The notes under the pieces: generated by a model | The model's database searches: none | Told to the model about the DNA's origin: nothing | What the model saw: only the letters and a program-made list of their open reading frames with translations | Shown: positions 50,001 through 62,000 of the stretch, one piece after another | How positions within the stretch are numbered: the stretch's first letter is position 1 | How the letters are laid out: the number at the start of each line of letters is the position of its first letter | Assembly (NCBI GenBank): GCA_008933995.1 | Contig: WARS01000007.1 | Span: forward strand, 6,754,923 to 6,818,922 | From: Datnioides undecimradiatus | Lineage: Eukaryota > Chordata > Actinopteri > Lobotiformes > Datnioididae | Direction: 5' to 3' | Length of the DNA stretch: 64,000 nt | Position numbers and translations under genes: made by a program

Positions 50001-53000
50001 GGCGTTGTTCTCTGTGTCTCTTATTGTCAGTGAATCATTCGAAAAGACACAAAACAACAATGTGTTGATCCCACTAACTAAAGTGTTGTGTAGTATCCAA
50101 AGATTGATGGATCTTCTTCCTCTGTGCAAGTGAGCTCCACTTTTGTCCAAAAACTATTAAAAGCACATCAATGAGACAAGCTGTTGCACTGGGAGACATG
50201 TTTATCACACACACGGTTGTTTATCTTGACTCGATCCTCCATACGTACACTGTCCTGCTGCTGTAAATACTCACTAGAGCACCAACTGTGTTTTAATCAG
50301 CTGCTGAAAACAGTCCCTGATACTAATTAGGTCTCTTTTATTAACACTTGATTAAAACTACATTATCCATCTGTGTTATATCATATGTAGCCTTTATTAG
50401 AAATAAAACTGTATTTCTGAATGCATTCTAAAGGAATATGATCTCAGTTGGAACAAAGAGAGGGAAAAAGCTGATGGACTAACACACTGTTGGTTTTGGT
50501 CTTCTCTAACGGGATTTGCAGACAACAAAAACCACATAGAATAATGCCAGCCTCGTCCTTTAGAGAGAAAGAGAGAGCAAGGGATCAAAATGCAACGTAA
50601 ACATAAGGAAAGCACATGTTAAGTGTTGTTGCACAAAGGTGACAGAGAGAGACGCACACAAAAACACAGAGACACGCAAACAGCAAAGCTGAACAGACAC
50701 GATCAGACAGGTGAAACAATCCAGGAAACAGAGAAATGATGGACAGGAAAATCTTCTTGACATGACATCCATATGCAGCGGACAAGAGCAGCTACGGTAA
50801 CTCACAAAATGACAGTTTAAAGTAAAGGATTTGAACATGGATGAAAATAAATGACATTCATAAAAGTTAAAGCTACGCTGTTAGATTCCATCATATCCCA
50901 GGTGAGCGTGAATATTGTTTAAAATATAAAAGATGAATAATATTAAGTTCTATAATCACTGTATTGTTGAAGTTAACCATACACAGCTAAAAATATATTC
51001 AAAATAGCATCTTAATCATTTCAAAGACTTCTGACTTACATGTACAGTAAGTTACATGATGTTGTATCATATTAGTATATTCAAAATCAACATTTAGATT
51101 CAGATACAATAATCGATAAATACAATATCTGTACGCCATCTTTGACTGAATTGACTGTGTCATTTCAACAGGACAGTTAAATATCAGGACTTGTGGATGA
51201 TGACGCTGCAAACACTGTGAATGTTTCTGTTGTCCACAGAATGTATGTGTCAACATTTCCAGATGCAATATTCAGTAAAAATACTGCTAGCCCTTAATTC
51301 TCTTCACTGCATTACTTTGGTCTTTTCAGTGTTTTATATTTGGATAGCAGGGATATACAGAATGTGTTATGTGTATTGAGCTACAGCCAAGAGGTTGTTA
51401 GCTTAGCTTAGCTTAGCTTAGCATGAAACCTGGCAGCAATGAAGAATAGGGTAGTTTGGCTTTGGCCAAAGTTGAGAAACACACAAATGACAACAGTATA
51501 CAAATGTAGAGTTTGTGGCATTAGATGAACTATATGCTACAGTTATTGCTATTTTTTTTTACTTACTTACTCTATTCTATTCTATTCTACTTAATACTGT
51601 AAGCTAGGCTAACTCCTTCCTAGCTCTAGCTCCATCATTAACACAGAGAAGAGTATCAAGGTTTTTATTGAACTCTTAGAAGGAAAAATATTTATATGAA
51701 GGTGGAAAAACATATTGAGGCTGGGGTTAGTTATCGAGACTTACAGGCTCATCTTGGTGACTTTTCTGCAAAATATATACAGTTTATTTCTTTGCAAAAA
51801 CAAACATGCAGCTCAACAGAATGCTCTAACGTCCAAATGGACAACATCCCTAGACTGTTTTGTAAATAAGTAGTTAATAATTAATAATTGGGTTTTGCAC
51901 TGGTTAGTTCTGATAATAGACAAAATCAAACAGTGTGTTATTTTTCTCTGCATGAGACATTTTTTGCGTTTATATGCAGAGATGAATCAACAGGTCTGTG
52001 TTGTCCACTTTGCTGAGTCCATCTCTATCCTGAATTTCCTCCTCTGTATGAATTTGAAATAGTCAGACTGGTGAGGTCGGGGTCAGCAGGATGAACTGAT
52101 GTGGACTGACAGAGAGCGACCCTGCCTCTGTTAGCTCACGGCTGCTTCCAAAAACCGGCTACCACTCAGCGTTATACCAGTCATTTTCAGCCCTTTTCCA
52201 ATGTCTACTCTTTTTTAGCCATGTACCCATTTTATAACTTTACTACTGTATTTCCTGTATTAGTATATTATTTATTTACTTTATTTTACAGTGCAAAAGC
52301 CATTGTTGGATTATTTCATCAAGAAAACTGCACAGTCTGTGCTTTTTCTTGAGAACTTGAGAGCAGAGCAGCTTGAATAAGCCAAATAGATGTTTTTTTT
52401 CTGTGATCTGTAAAACAAGAGTTATGGCACCATGAGCACTAAGAAGCTTACATAGTACTCGGCATTAAGTCGTGGCAGAGAAGCTGCTCTGCAGTGACCC
52501 TCCAGGCTTGGATATCCTTCCGTGTCTGAAATGTTCTCCACCTGCTTCAGTTCAACCAATTCCTAAAATAAAAGAAAGAAGAAGCAGAAGTGGTATGTTT
52601 GGAGGCACCACAGAGGATACACAAAGTCAGAAGGTGAAATGACATTCAGATGAGTTTTCTTGGTGACTGCGTACCTGAGGTCTGGTGGAATATGGCACAT
52701 CCTCTGACCGGCCTCTCTGTAGTTTCCTTCGGCCTTTGGGCCTCTGCGCTGTCTGAGAGACATCTCCAGACTGGGAATGTTTTATGGCACTCCTCTGGTT
52801 TAGTCTGCATAACACACACACACATAAGCTCTGACTGTGATAACGGCAGCTAAAGTAATGAATGATGAAAGTTAACTTTTTGTAATAACCAAGGATTATG
52901 TACATTTTTCCCTGTTGTTAGTGTTTGTAAGAGCTGCAACAACTGGTCAATTCACTGATTAGTCAAGAGACAGAAAATCACTCAGCAGTTGTTGTAATAA

Positions 53001-56000
53001 TCTATTAGTCATTTTCAGGCAACAACATCAAACATTTAATGATTCCAAGCTGTCAAAGGTAAAAAGTTATTTTTAGTTTTCCTTGGTGTAGTAAATTGCA
53101 GATCTTCTGGTTTAGACTGCTGGTTGGACTCTACAGGAAATAGTTTGGGCCTTTTTCACCATTATCTGATGTTGTTTACACCAATTTAAACAATTAATTG
53201 ATGACTTATGGAAATAATTGATAATGAAAGTAAGCGTGAGTTGCAGTCCTAGTGATTTCGTAAGTTCAGTTTTATTCTGCTTTCCAGACAGATACTGGTA
53301 TCTATTCATTGCTGTACAGTATGCAAGTCAATTAGAAGACTGACACTGTATCTATACAGGAGGTATGGCATGAGCAGAACGATAGTGGTGCAGCAGCAGC
53401 AGCTTTAAGTGTATGTCTGTGTCTACACAGTTTGCATTCAGTCACAGTGCTGATTGCAGCTCATCTGTGTTTTGGCAGTGCACAACAAACCTTTTAACAA
53501 CATGTTAGAACCTTAAAAAAATGGGATTGCATTTTTTTAAATATGAAAATCAATAATTAAATGTGTACAATTTGTGTCATTCTTTAATTAAAATTTTATG
53601 GAGCATGTAGTCTTCTACTTAAAGTAACAACAAGAAAAGTCCAACTACAGTAGTATAAGCCAGAGAAGACAGTCACTCACATTGTGTCCCTGTTACCCGA
53701 GGTGGCAGTGGCAGTGGTGATGGTGGTAGTGGCAGTGGTGGTGGTTGTACGCAACGTCTCTGGCCTCACCTCAGCCTCAAGCTGCGGTGGGAGAGGCTGT
53801 TTGGGACTGGAGAACGGTGGCTCTACCTCCAGTATGTGTGTGAGGGGCAGCACAGGGCGGAACAATGCCCCCAGTTTACTCTGCAGGCACATGTCATAAA
53901 TGGAGTCATCACAGACAATTTGACCTCAGCAGCAGCAAAAAGAAAACTATACACACTGAAAGAGCACCATATCAATTTGTATCAAACTTTAAAATCCCCA
54001 TGAAAAATGGATGAAAAAGACTTAAAGATTTCAGGAACTCAGAAGACAATCGGAGCATTATAAAGCTGGAGTTTGGCATTGTGAGTAAATATTGAACTAA
54101 TGATCCTCAAAACAACATTACATTTCTTTCAGTTAAACCTTTTTCAGTGCAGGTCTGAGGACAAGACTACAAAGAATAACCACAAAACTTTTAAATTAGA
54201 CACCTGCTACACAAGGGAAAATCATTTTACATATAAATGATTCCTTGTTTGATTTTAAATCCAAATGAAAACATTTTATATGGAAATTTGACCAACATCG
54301 CGGTTTACCTGAGGCGCCCCTGCAGACTGCTGCTGCTGGAGTCTTTTGGCACGATTCTGCTTATAGTAGTCAAAGATCATTAGGGCTGCATAGACTTTCC
54401 CCACCGTCAGCTCATTGTCTAAGAGGAGGAGAGAGCAGGGTGAGAGATATTGTTTCCATGTGGGCAGTAGATGGCGCCAGATGAGAAACAAAGTACAACT
54501 CCTACTGTCATGTTTACTAGAAAACAGCACTCAAAAGGCCACACTGTAAACACGTAATCTGCACCTAATCAAGTAATCTGTGCATTGTTTGTTACTGGCT
54601 CATCAAAGTGTGTCTTTTTTCTTGAATGTTTCTATACTAGTATGTCTTGAAAGAAAACAAAGCACCACATATTACCACTCTAACATCATGAAAACTGAGA
54701 CTTCTCTGTGGGGATTTTTTCAGTTTTCATGATGCTTTCAGGGCTCTACAACAGACAAAAGAAAAGCCTCTATTTTACAAATCAGGAGAATTTCAAGTCA
54801 TTTTCAGTACAAAACAAATAGTGTTAAAAAAAATGCTAAATGAATATTGATGAATATCTTAAAAGAAGAAGAAAAATCATTGAACTATCAAATGATCAAA
54901 TGGTTAAAGCATGTTAATCTGGAGGGGAAACAGGGTTTAATCATTTCAACAAATAACAGATTTTTCCTTTTAATATTTTGTTTGACTGCTCGGACTCAGC
55001 TGGGTTTCAGCAGAACAAACAGAACCGCGGCTCACATTTATGCGGCGTCACCAGCAGGTTGACAGTCTTCTGTGACAGGTTGGGCCAGACTCGGTTTATC
55101 TCCCTCTTCAGGTCAGCGTCATTCAAACGCTGTGCTAGGACCCCTGCGGACACGCCCACAAACATGTCACATCAAATCTCCACCAGAGCATTCAACCCCA
55201 TTCACATTAACAACAGAGTCGTCAGTCCAGCCGCAAGGGATTTGGGATTTTGTGGTTTCAGTCTCTCACCAGATGCCAGTTTGATCTCCAGGGCCGTGCG
55301 AATCAGCGCCATGAGCGTGGAGGTGAAGTGCACCGTGTTGTCCTCCGCAATGGGCATGTTCATCTTCACCAATCGCTGAGAGGAACGGAAGCAAAGAGGA
55401 GGAGCCATGACCCAGGAACAAATGATCAACAGCTCAGGGAAAAGAGGCCAGATTAAAGGATATGACTACAATTCAAATTGAAGGGCAGTTGTTTTAACAT
55501 CAGGATTCTACGACAAGGTATAGATACATGATTTACAACAACATGAAACTGAGGAAAAAAAACAAAATCCTCACATTTGAGAAGCTGGGTGAAGCAAGCT
55601 TTGGGCATTTTTGCTTGTTAAACGACCATTTCTTTCACACTTTTACTTGATTAGTCAATAAATCATTTCAGTTCATGTGAAGGCCTCAGCCTGTGTGTCC
55701 ACTGTACACACCTTTTTATAAGCTAACAGCACTAAAAAAGATGAGTGCAGGGAGCTCTGTGCCGTTTATGGCTGCTGCTGTTGCTATGAGACTCTTGCAA
55801 ATCGACAGAAATCGCAGCACTCGTGTGTTAAAAGCTAAAAAATGATTAAGTTGTGATCCTGAGCACCGAGCTCGGTGAACATGCTAAGCTCTACATGCTG
55901 CTGGAAACATGCAGCAAGCACATCTCAATTCTGAAAAGAATGAGTTAGAAGCCAGAGGACAAAAGAGAAGTTGCTGACATCAGTATCCTCTTCTAAAAAA

Positions 56001-59000
56001 AAATCAAACATTTGCAGGTTTTAGCTTCTCTAATGTGAGGATTTGCTGCTCAAATGTGTTTTATATCAGTCTAGACTAAATATCTTTAGGTTTTGGACCG
56101 TTGGGTGTACAAGATAAGGGAATTAAAGAGGCCACCTTCAGCTCTGTTTTCACCTTTTCTTACATGTTGGATGAATGAATTAGTTTATTAAACATTTAAA
56201 TAAGTCTAAAATAAGTCTATACCATTAGCAATACATCGTAGTATACCAATTAGTACTAAAATCTAGCAATTATTATGAACAATTTCTTGGTGAGTAGAAA
56301 TTGATCAGCATAAATCCACACCATGCAGGGTTTCTGCATCAATGCTGCAGTGAAAGGATTCATACACACATGCATGTTTGAATGAGTACACCACAATCAC
56401 AGTAAGGCTGAAGGGATGGTAGAGGCAGGTACTGGATAAAGAATTTGTAAGTAAAAGAAAAATTACATAACTGAAAGACAAAATCAAAAAAACAAACAAA
56501 AAAACCCCCCACATAAAGGAACATTTTTGAAAAAGAAAAACTGTAGTTGACGGCTCCCATTTTTTTCAGGCCAAGATAATGGAAAACAAGAGAAAGTATA
56601 TTCACTCCGGGAGCGTGGCGATACAGATGGAGAGATGTGGAGATGAGAGACAAGGAACAGGAGGAGGGGGAGTAAATGCCTCAACTGGAGAGCATCTATG
56701 CATGAAAAGTCTTTTTTCCCAGAAATTTAGAGAAGAATGGCTGCTGCAGACATGAGCATAAGACAGATAAAGAAACACATAATCAAAAAGCACATATGCA
56801 GAGGACACATGCCTGCAGACAAACGCTTAACATGCACGCATACACAGACACACACAGGAACGTGAGAGGGCGGAGAGGATGCAAATCCCTGGAGAGGGTG
56901 AAAGAAAGATCATTCAGGAGAGAGAGTGAAGTGCTGCCTGAAGACGTAACTTAAAACTGGAAACAAGAGGGTAACGGGGACAATCTTGACTGTCAGGGGA
57001 AGATGTGTTCATTAGGAAGGGAGGTTAACAAGGCGCACGATCAACTGCAAAGTTGTGGGAGGGAAAAAATAGAAATAGAGGTGTGTATGGTGGGTGGACT
57101 AGCCTCGCTCTCAAGTGCACTGCTGCTCTCTGTGCGTCTTTGTTCATGTCTTTCTCTGTTGATTCACAAAAACACGAGTTATATTTGGAGATGCGACCAC
57201 GTCAGACCCAGACATTTTTAACTGGGGCAAGGGCAGGACCGCTTTAAATGTGATTCATCTCGACAGCTGTGCATGCACTGGAACCACTCACATTAAGTGT
57301 GCATGCTAAGAGGTGAGCAGCTGGCACGGGGACTACCTGAGGATTGTTGAGCTGTTTACTTGCCTCTCACTTCAACACAAGACAAGTCTCACGGATAATC
57401 ATGGGGTACCATGCCAGGTTCTCCTTCATTCAAGTCGGTGAAGGAGGGCATGACGAAAGTGTTCTGAAATGCTCCATGTGTTGACAAACCCTTCAAAAAT
57501 CCCTGATTAGCATCTAAATTCAGATAGATCCTGAACTATGTCACTTTGGCCAAATGTTAAGCTATAACTCAGTTTGGCAGCTGTAATGCTTTTATTGGCC
57601 AATAGGAGGCAGACAAAACTTGATTTTTCACACCCAGAAGACACAAGCTAACTTTGATTTGGAGTACAGTTTCAGATAAACATTATAAATCTGTCTAATA
57701 ATAACTCTCCTTTTATCTCTACTTTTGGTCTCCTCCAGGCTCATTTGCAAAGTCAGCATCTCATATGATACTGCATGATTCTCAAACATGGGGTTCCCAA
57801 AGCAAAACTTAACATCATAATATGAAGTGTTGGCATGCTAAAATGTAAACTAGCACTAAATCTATTCCATCTGCGCTAATGTGACTAGCAGTTCTAAGCT
57901 GATGGCATTAGCTGTTATATTTGGGCATAAATCACAGTAGTGAAAGTCAAATCCCTACCTTACAAAGGTGCTAAGGACATTTAAGGGATTACCAAACTTA
58001 CTGAAGTTCATCTGGAGGGAATATGAACGTCTGAATTTTATTTCATTGCAATCTATAAATTACTTTTTGACACTTCACTCTAAACTAAATATGTCACTCT
58101 GATGACGGCATTAGATGAAAAGTCAGGAGATCAGTCAGTAGCACAGATCCTCTGAGGATCATGAATGTCTTTACAAAAATTTCATGGGCATCTATCCAGA
58201 CATTGCCATCCCTAAAGCTCTGCCTGTAGCATTGCAAGAAATCAAAACCTTACGTTTTACAAGTTACCCGGCAGGTTGCATCTTCAGAAGGTATTTTCTT
58301 GATCTCTACAGGCTGCCCAGAATAATAAAATAATCACCCAGGGTCCTTGCTGGGTGCTTGTAAAGTGCACTGCATGAGCTTACGGCAGGCCAGAGCAGAG
58401 TCTTTGGAAACACTGGTTTGGCCGTGTACTGACTGTAGACATTTGTGAGATCACCAAAAAAACATTTGAAGGTGCAACCTGGTGCTAGACAACAGGTACA
58501 AGAATAAAGATATTTGCCTCTTGGGTTTGCACTGAGAGTTCACTCCTGAAGTCATAACCGAAGCAAGAATACCCAACACTTTAGCTGCTGTTCCACTTTC
58601 CTCTCCAACTAAGTTCGTAAGTTTGCCTGTTGTTCGGTGTTCTGTAGTACATTGGGTTTGTCACACTTTATTTACTGCAGACACCTGCTCGTTGCAGCTG
58701 GAGACAAAAATAAACATAAAACCAGAGTGCTAAAGCTTCAGCAAAACCAAAACTATGAGCTAAAAGATACTAAAAAGCTCATACAGTGTCAGCAGAAATA
58801 TAATGTCCGAATTAATGAAGAAATTGGGATTTCCATATTTACTTATATTTAACCAGCAGCTGGTGCTGTCATTTTCAACCTCTCCCTAAGATGATTTTCT
58901 GTCTAGATTTTCTGTCTATTCTAGTTTTGCTCATCTCTGCGTTCTATTTTTATTTATCTGTGTTACATGGCCCTCCAGCAGACGATCAGAGTGTACAACA

Positions 59001-62000
59001 AACCCTCACAGAGCAGGACGAGGCCACAGAGCTTCACAGATGAACAGAAAGAACAACAGCACAGCAGGCCAGAAAGATACGGGCTGCGACACACTGAGAG
59101 AAGCCTGAAGATGTTTGACGGGTGGAAGCAGGAAACCAGCGGTGACTGCGAGAGAGAGGAGGGGCAGAGGAGGAAGGAGTAATTCTACCTTATAGGCGAC
59201 TCGGGGGGGACATTTCTTTCCCAAACCTAGCGGAGGCGACATGTCGCGAAGCATCTCGTACATATCGCGGTAAGCCATGCGGCCGCTTCCCGTGGGGAAA
59301 GATGATAGGAGGCCATGGAAGGAAGAATGAAGATTTTCCAGGTGAGGAGGTGTTGGGATTAAAAAGGGGTAGGGGTGGAGTTACATCACAGAAAGAGGCA
59401 AAATCCAAAAGAGAGAATGGGAGGGAGGGGGGAAAAGAGAGGAAAACACAGAAATCCTTGTTAATAAGATTTCCAGGATATAATGATCTGGAATACCATC
59501 CTTGAATTTCAGGATCCCAGAAGAGGAAAGGGGGAGGATGGTCCGAAGGATTCCCTGTGCAGAGATGCTGGATGGAGGGATCCTGGCGGAATATATGTAC
59601 TTGGGAATGCAAGTTAAAGGCTCACTCCCCTTACAATCTTTCCTTTGAGTGTCAAACAGTCACCACCTCCAGGCTTGAAAGATGGCCCCAGTCTCGCAGT
59701 GTAAATACTTCCCAAACTACTCCCCCAAAATAATCCTCATCGGACCCCTAAAAATGCTAATTCATCTTTTTCAAAATAGGTTTTGCAGTTCAGATCCGTT
59801 TTCAAACGTAACAGAGGAGAAGCGGACCATGCTGCAGGAGTGGTTTGAGAGTTTACTCGTTTTTGCAATGACTCTCCAGAATCCAAGAGTCCACGAGAAA
59901 GACAATTTTCCTTCTCGAAGTCACAGCTACAAACTTTTCAGAGCCACCTTTCAAGAGGGGGGTTTATTATTTCAGAGTCAAAAAAGAGATTTTCAGTGGA
60001 GTACTCCTTTAAGATGCCCTCTGTTTCAGCATGCTAAGAGGCATTAGCAGTAACCAAAGTGGAAACAAAGCACACAATGCTCTCTCTTCACTGCCCACTC
60101 TTTCTCTCCTGTGTTCAGAAGCAGGAAAATATCTTAGACATCGCATCTGATGCCTTTTTCGTTTGAGCCTGACTTGCTGCATTGTTTCCCACACTCGCCA
60201 TGGTTACCTGCCAGCTGGTTAGTGGAGGCAGTCGATGCATGTTTATATGCATGTGTGGTCAGGGTCATTCGCTGCCACCGCAGGGAATGAAGGCAGACAT
60301 TTCACAGTCCGAAAACCATCACAGTCCCTTTGAAAACAAAAGGACTGTGTGGGAGTGCAAACCTTATAAGCCACCCTGTTGGGGCACTTCTTCCCCAGGC
60401 CCAGGGGAGGCGAGATAAAACGCAACAATTTGTACATATCCTGATAGCATATCCTCCCGCTGAAAAAGATAAGATATGTTCAAGGGATTAGGTCACAGGT
60501 TATATCATCACATCTTTAGTCTAATATCGGTTAGAGCTTATTAACATTTAGTAAATACTCAACAAGTAGCAACATAAAGAGCACAATATAGGGCCAAGGT
60601 CAGGCTATTTTTTCATGTTTTACCTTTACGACTAAGTCTGCAAGTTTGTTGGTGTTTGTTTTGAATAGCACAGGTTTATGTTTTTCATAGTTGTTTTTAT
60701 TAACTGATAAATATCTGGACATAATTCCCAGCCTTTCAGTGTTTCCTCTGCATCTTACCCTCAAATTACATGTGTAAAGATGACATTTGATTTGAAAAAT
60801 AATGGATTTGGATTTGATTAGAGCTTTTGTAACTTTATTCCACAATTCCCCAAAGTAGAATGGAAAACAGCCCCCTCCAAACTGTCAGGAATAAAGTTCT
60901 GGTGGAAAAGGTAAATCCTGTTTCATCAAGCATATTAAGACAAGCAATAATGAATATTGAATATTAAATAACTAGCATGTGTTTTTTAATTGTAGAATGT
61001 ACAAATCCCTAAAAATTTGCAATAAAGACAAGGAAATGGCAAACGCCTTGTATTTAACTAAAGTACTGATTATCTTCATGCAGCCACTTTCAAATTAAAT
61101 GAAATCAATCTTCTCCTTTTTGAAAAAGAAAATACATGAAAACAAATAAAATCTAAAAACGATGAGTCTTAAATATACTACTTGCTGTAACCTGACATAA
61201 AAATGAGTTAAAGAGGTTAAAATATGCTGAATGTTACTGTAGGCACTTCTCTGAGAGCAGCTAATTTATATTCTAAGGAATAAATAATAATTCCTCCCCC
61301 GTAATGTCTGTCAGGAGATGGCAATTTCATATTTCACATCTCACACCTCTCCTGGAGTCCTGACTCACTGACAAGGCTCCTGTGAAGCCTTCTTTAAACC
61401 TTAATGAGCCTTACATAATCGCAGACAGATTACGCCTCACACTGTCTCACTCTGAACTCGTATTGTGCTGTAGTCAAGTTAAACAGTGCCAGAGCTAGGG
61501 GCAGAGAGGGGGCTGACATAAACCTGCATTGCCCCAATGGATCAATAGAAATAGTTTCTCTTCACACCACAGTGACAGACTGAGGAGCTTTGGAGCACAC
61601 CAGCTTACGGTGGCAAAGAGGGCTGCGCGGACGCCAAGCGGAACGCTGGATTTACATGCATCAGTCCGGCCGACAGGGGGGCTCGTCAGCAGCCTGTGCC
61701 AACTCCGGGTTCAGGCTTAATGTCATTCACCCGCCGCTGCTAAGATGGGATTTTTCCAGTCCCACGTCACAGAGTCATCCTGCTGGAACTCAGAAGCCAT
61801 TCTTACAGTTTGCTGTTTCCGAGTCTATCTCTGAATACAACCTCTCTGTCTCTTTTACGCTGACAGTGGGGGCTACCATGCACCTAAGCTGACAGAGATC
61901 AAGTTAAAGATCAGAGGAAGCACTTACCAGGCAGCAGGGTCATACTCTGCCCACACACGGATGAATTCATCGAGGTGATGAGGCCCCAGGATGGAGGCGT

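Larger units (their letters stand above)
47958..52451 (-). other. cacna1b intron with candidate cassette
   Basis: About 4.5 kb between the RAASLPRL exon and the His-rich exon. It holds the candidate 39-nt cassette (49854-49892), its CT-rich downstream tract and the TTAGC-type fish repeat. Nothing else recognised. Confidence 0.65.
55376..59188 (-). other. cacna1b intron downstream of e37b
   Basis: About 3.8 kb. Contains the MITE fragment 55545-55670 and the repeat fragment 58140-58230. No exon seen. Confidence 0.7.

Noticed and set aside
59682-60047. 121-codon plus-strand frame between e37a and e37b
   Set aside because: No similarity recognised; lies in repeat-like intron sequence antisense to cacna1b.
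60363-60459. CTCF site inside the e37a-like exon (CCCAGGGGAGGCG on the plus strand)
   Set aside because: Only a partial match to the CTCF core; not called as a feature without a matrix score.
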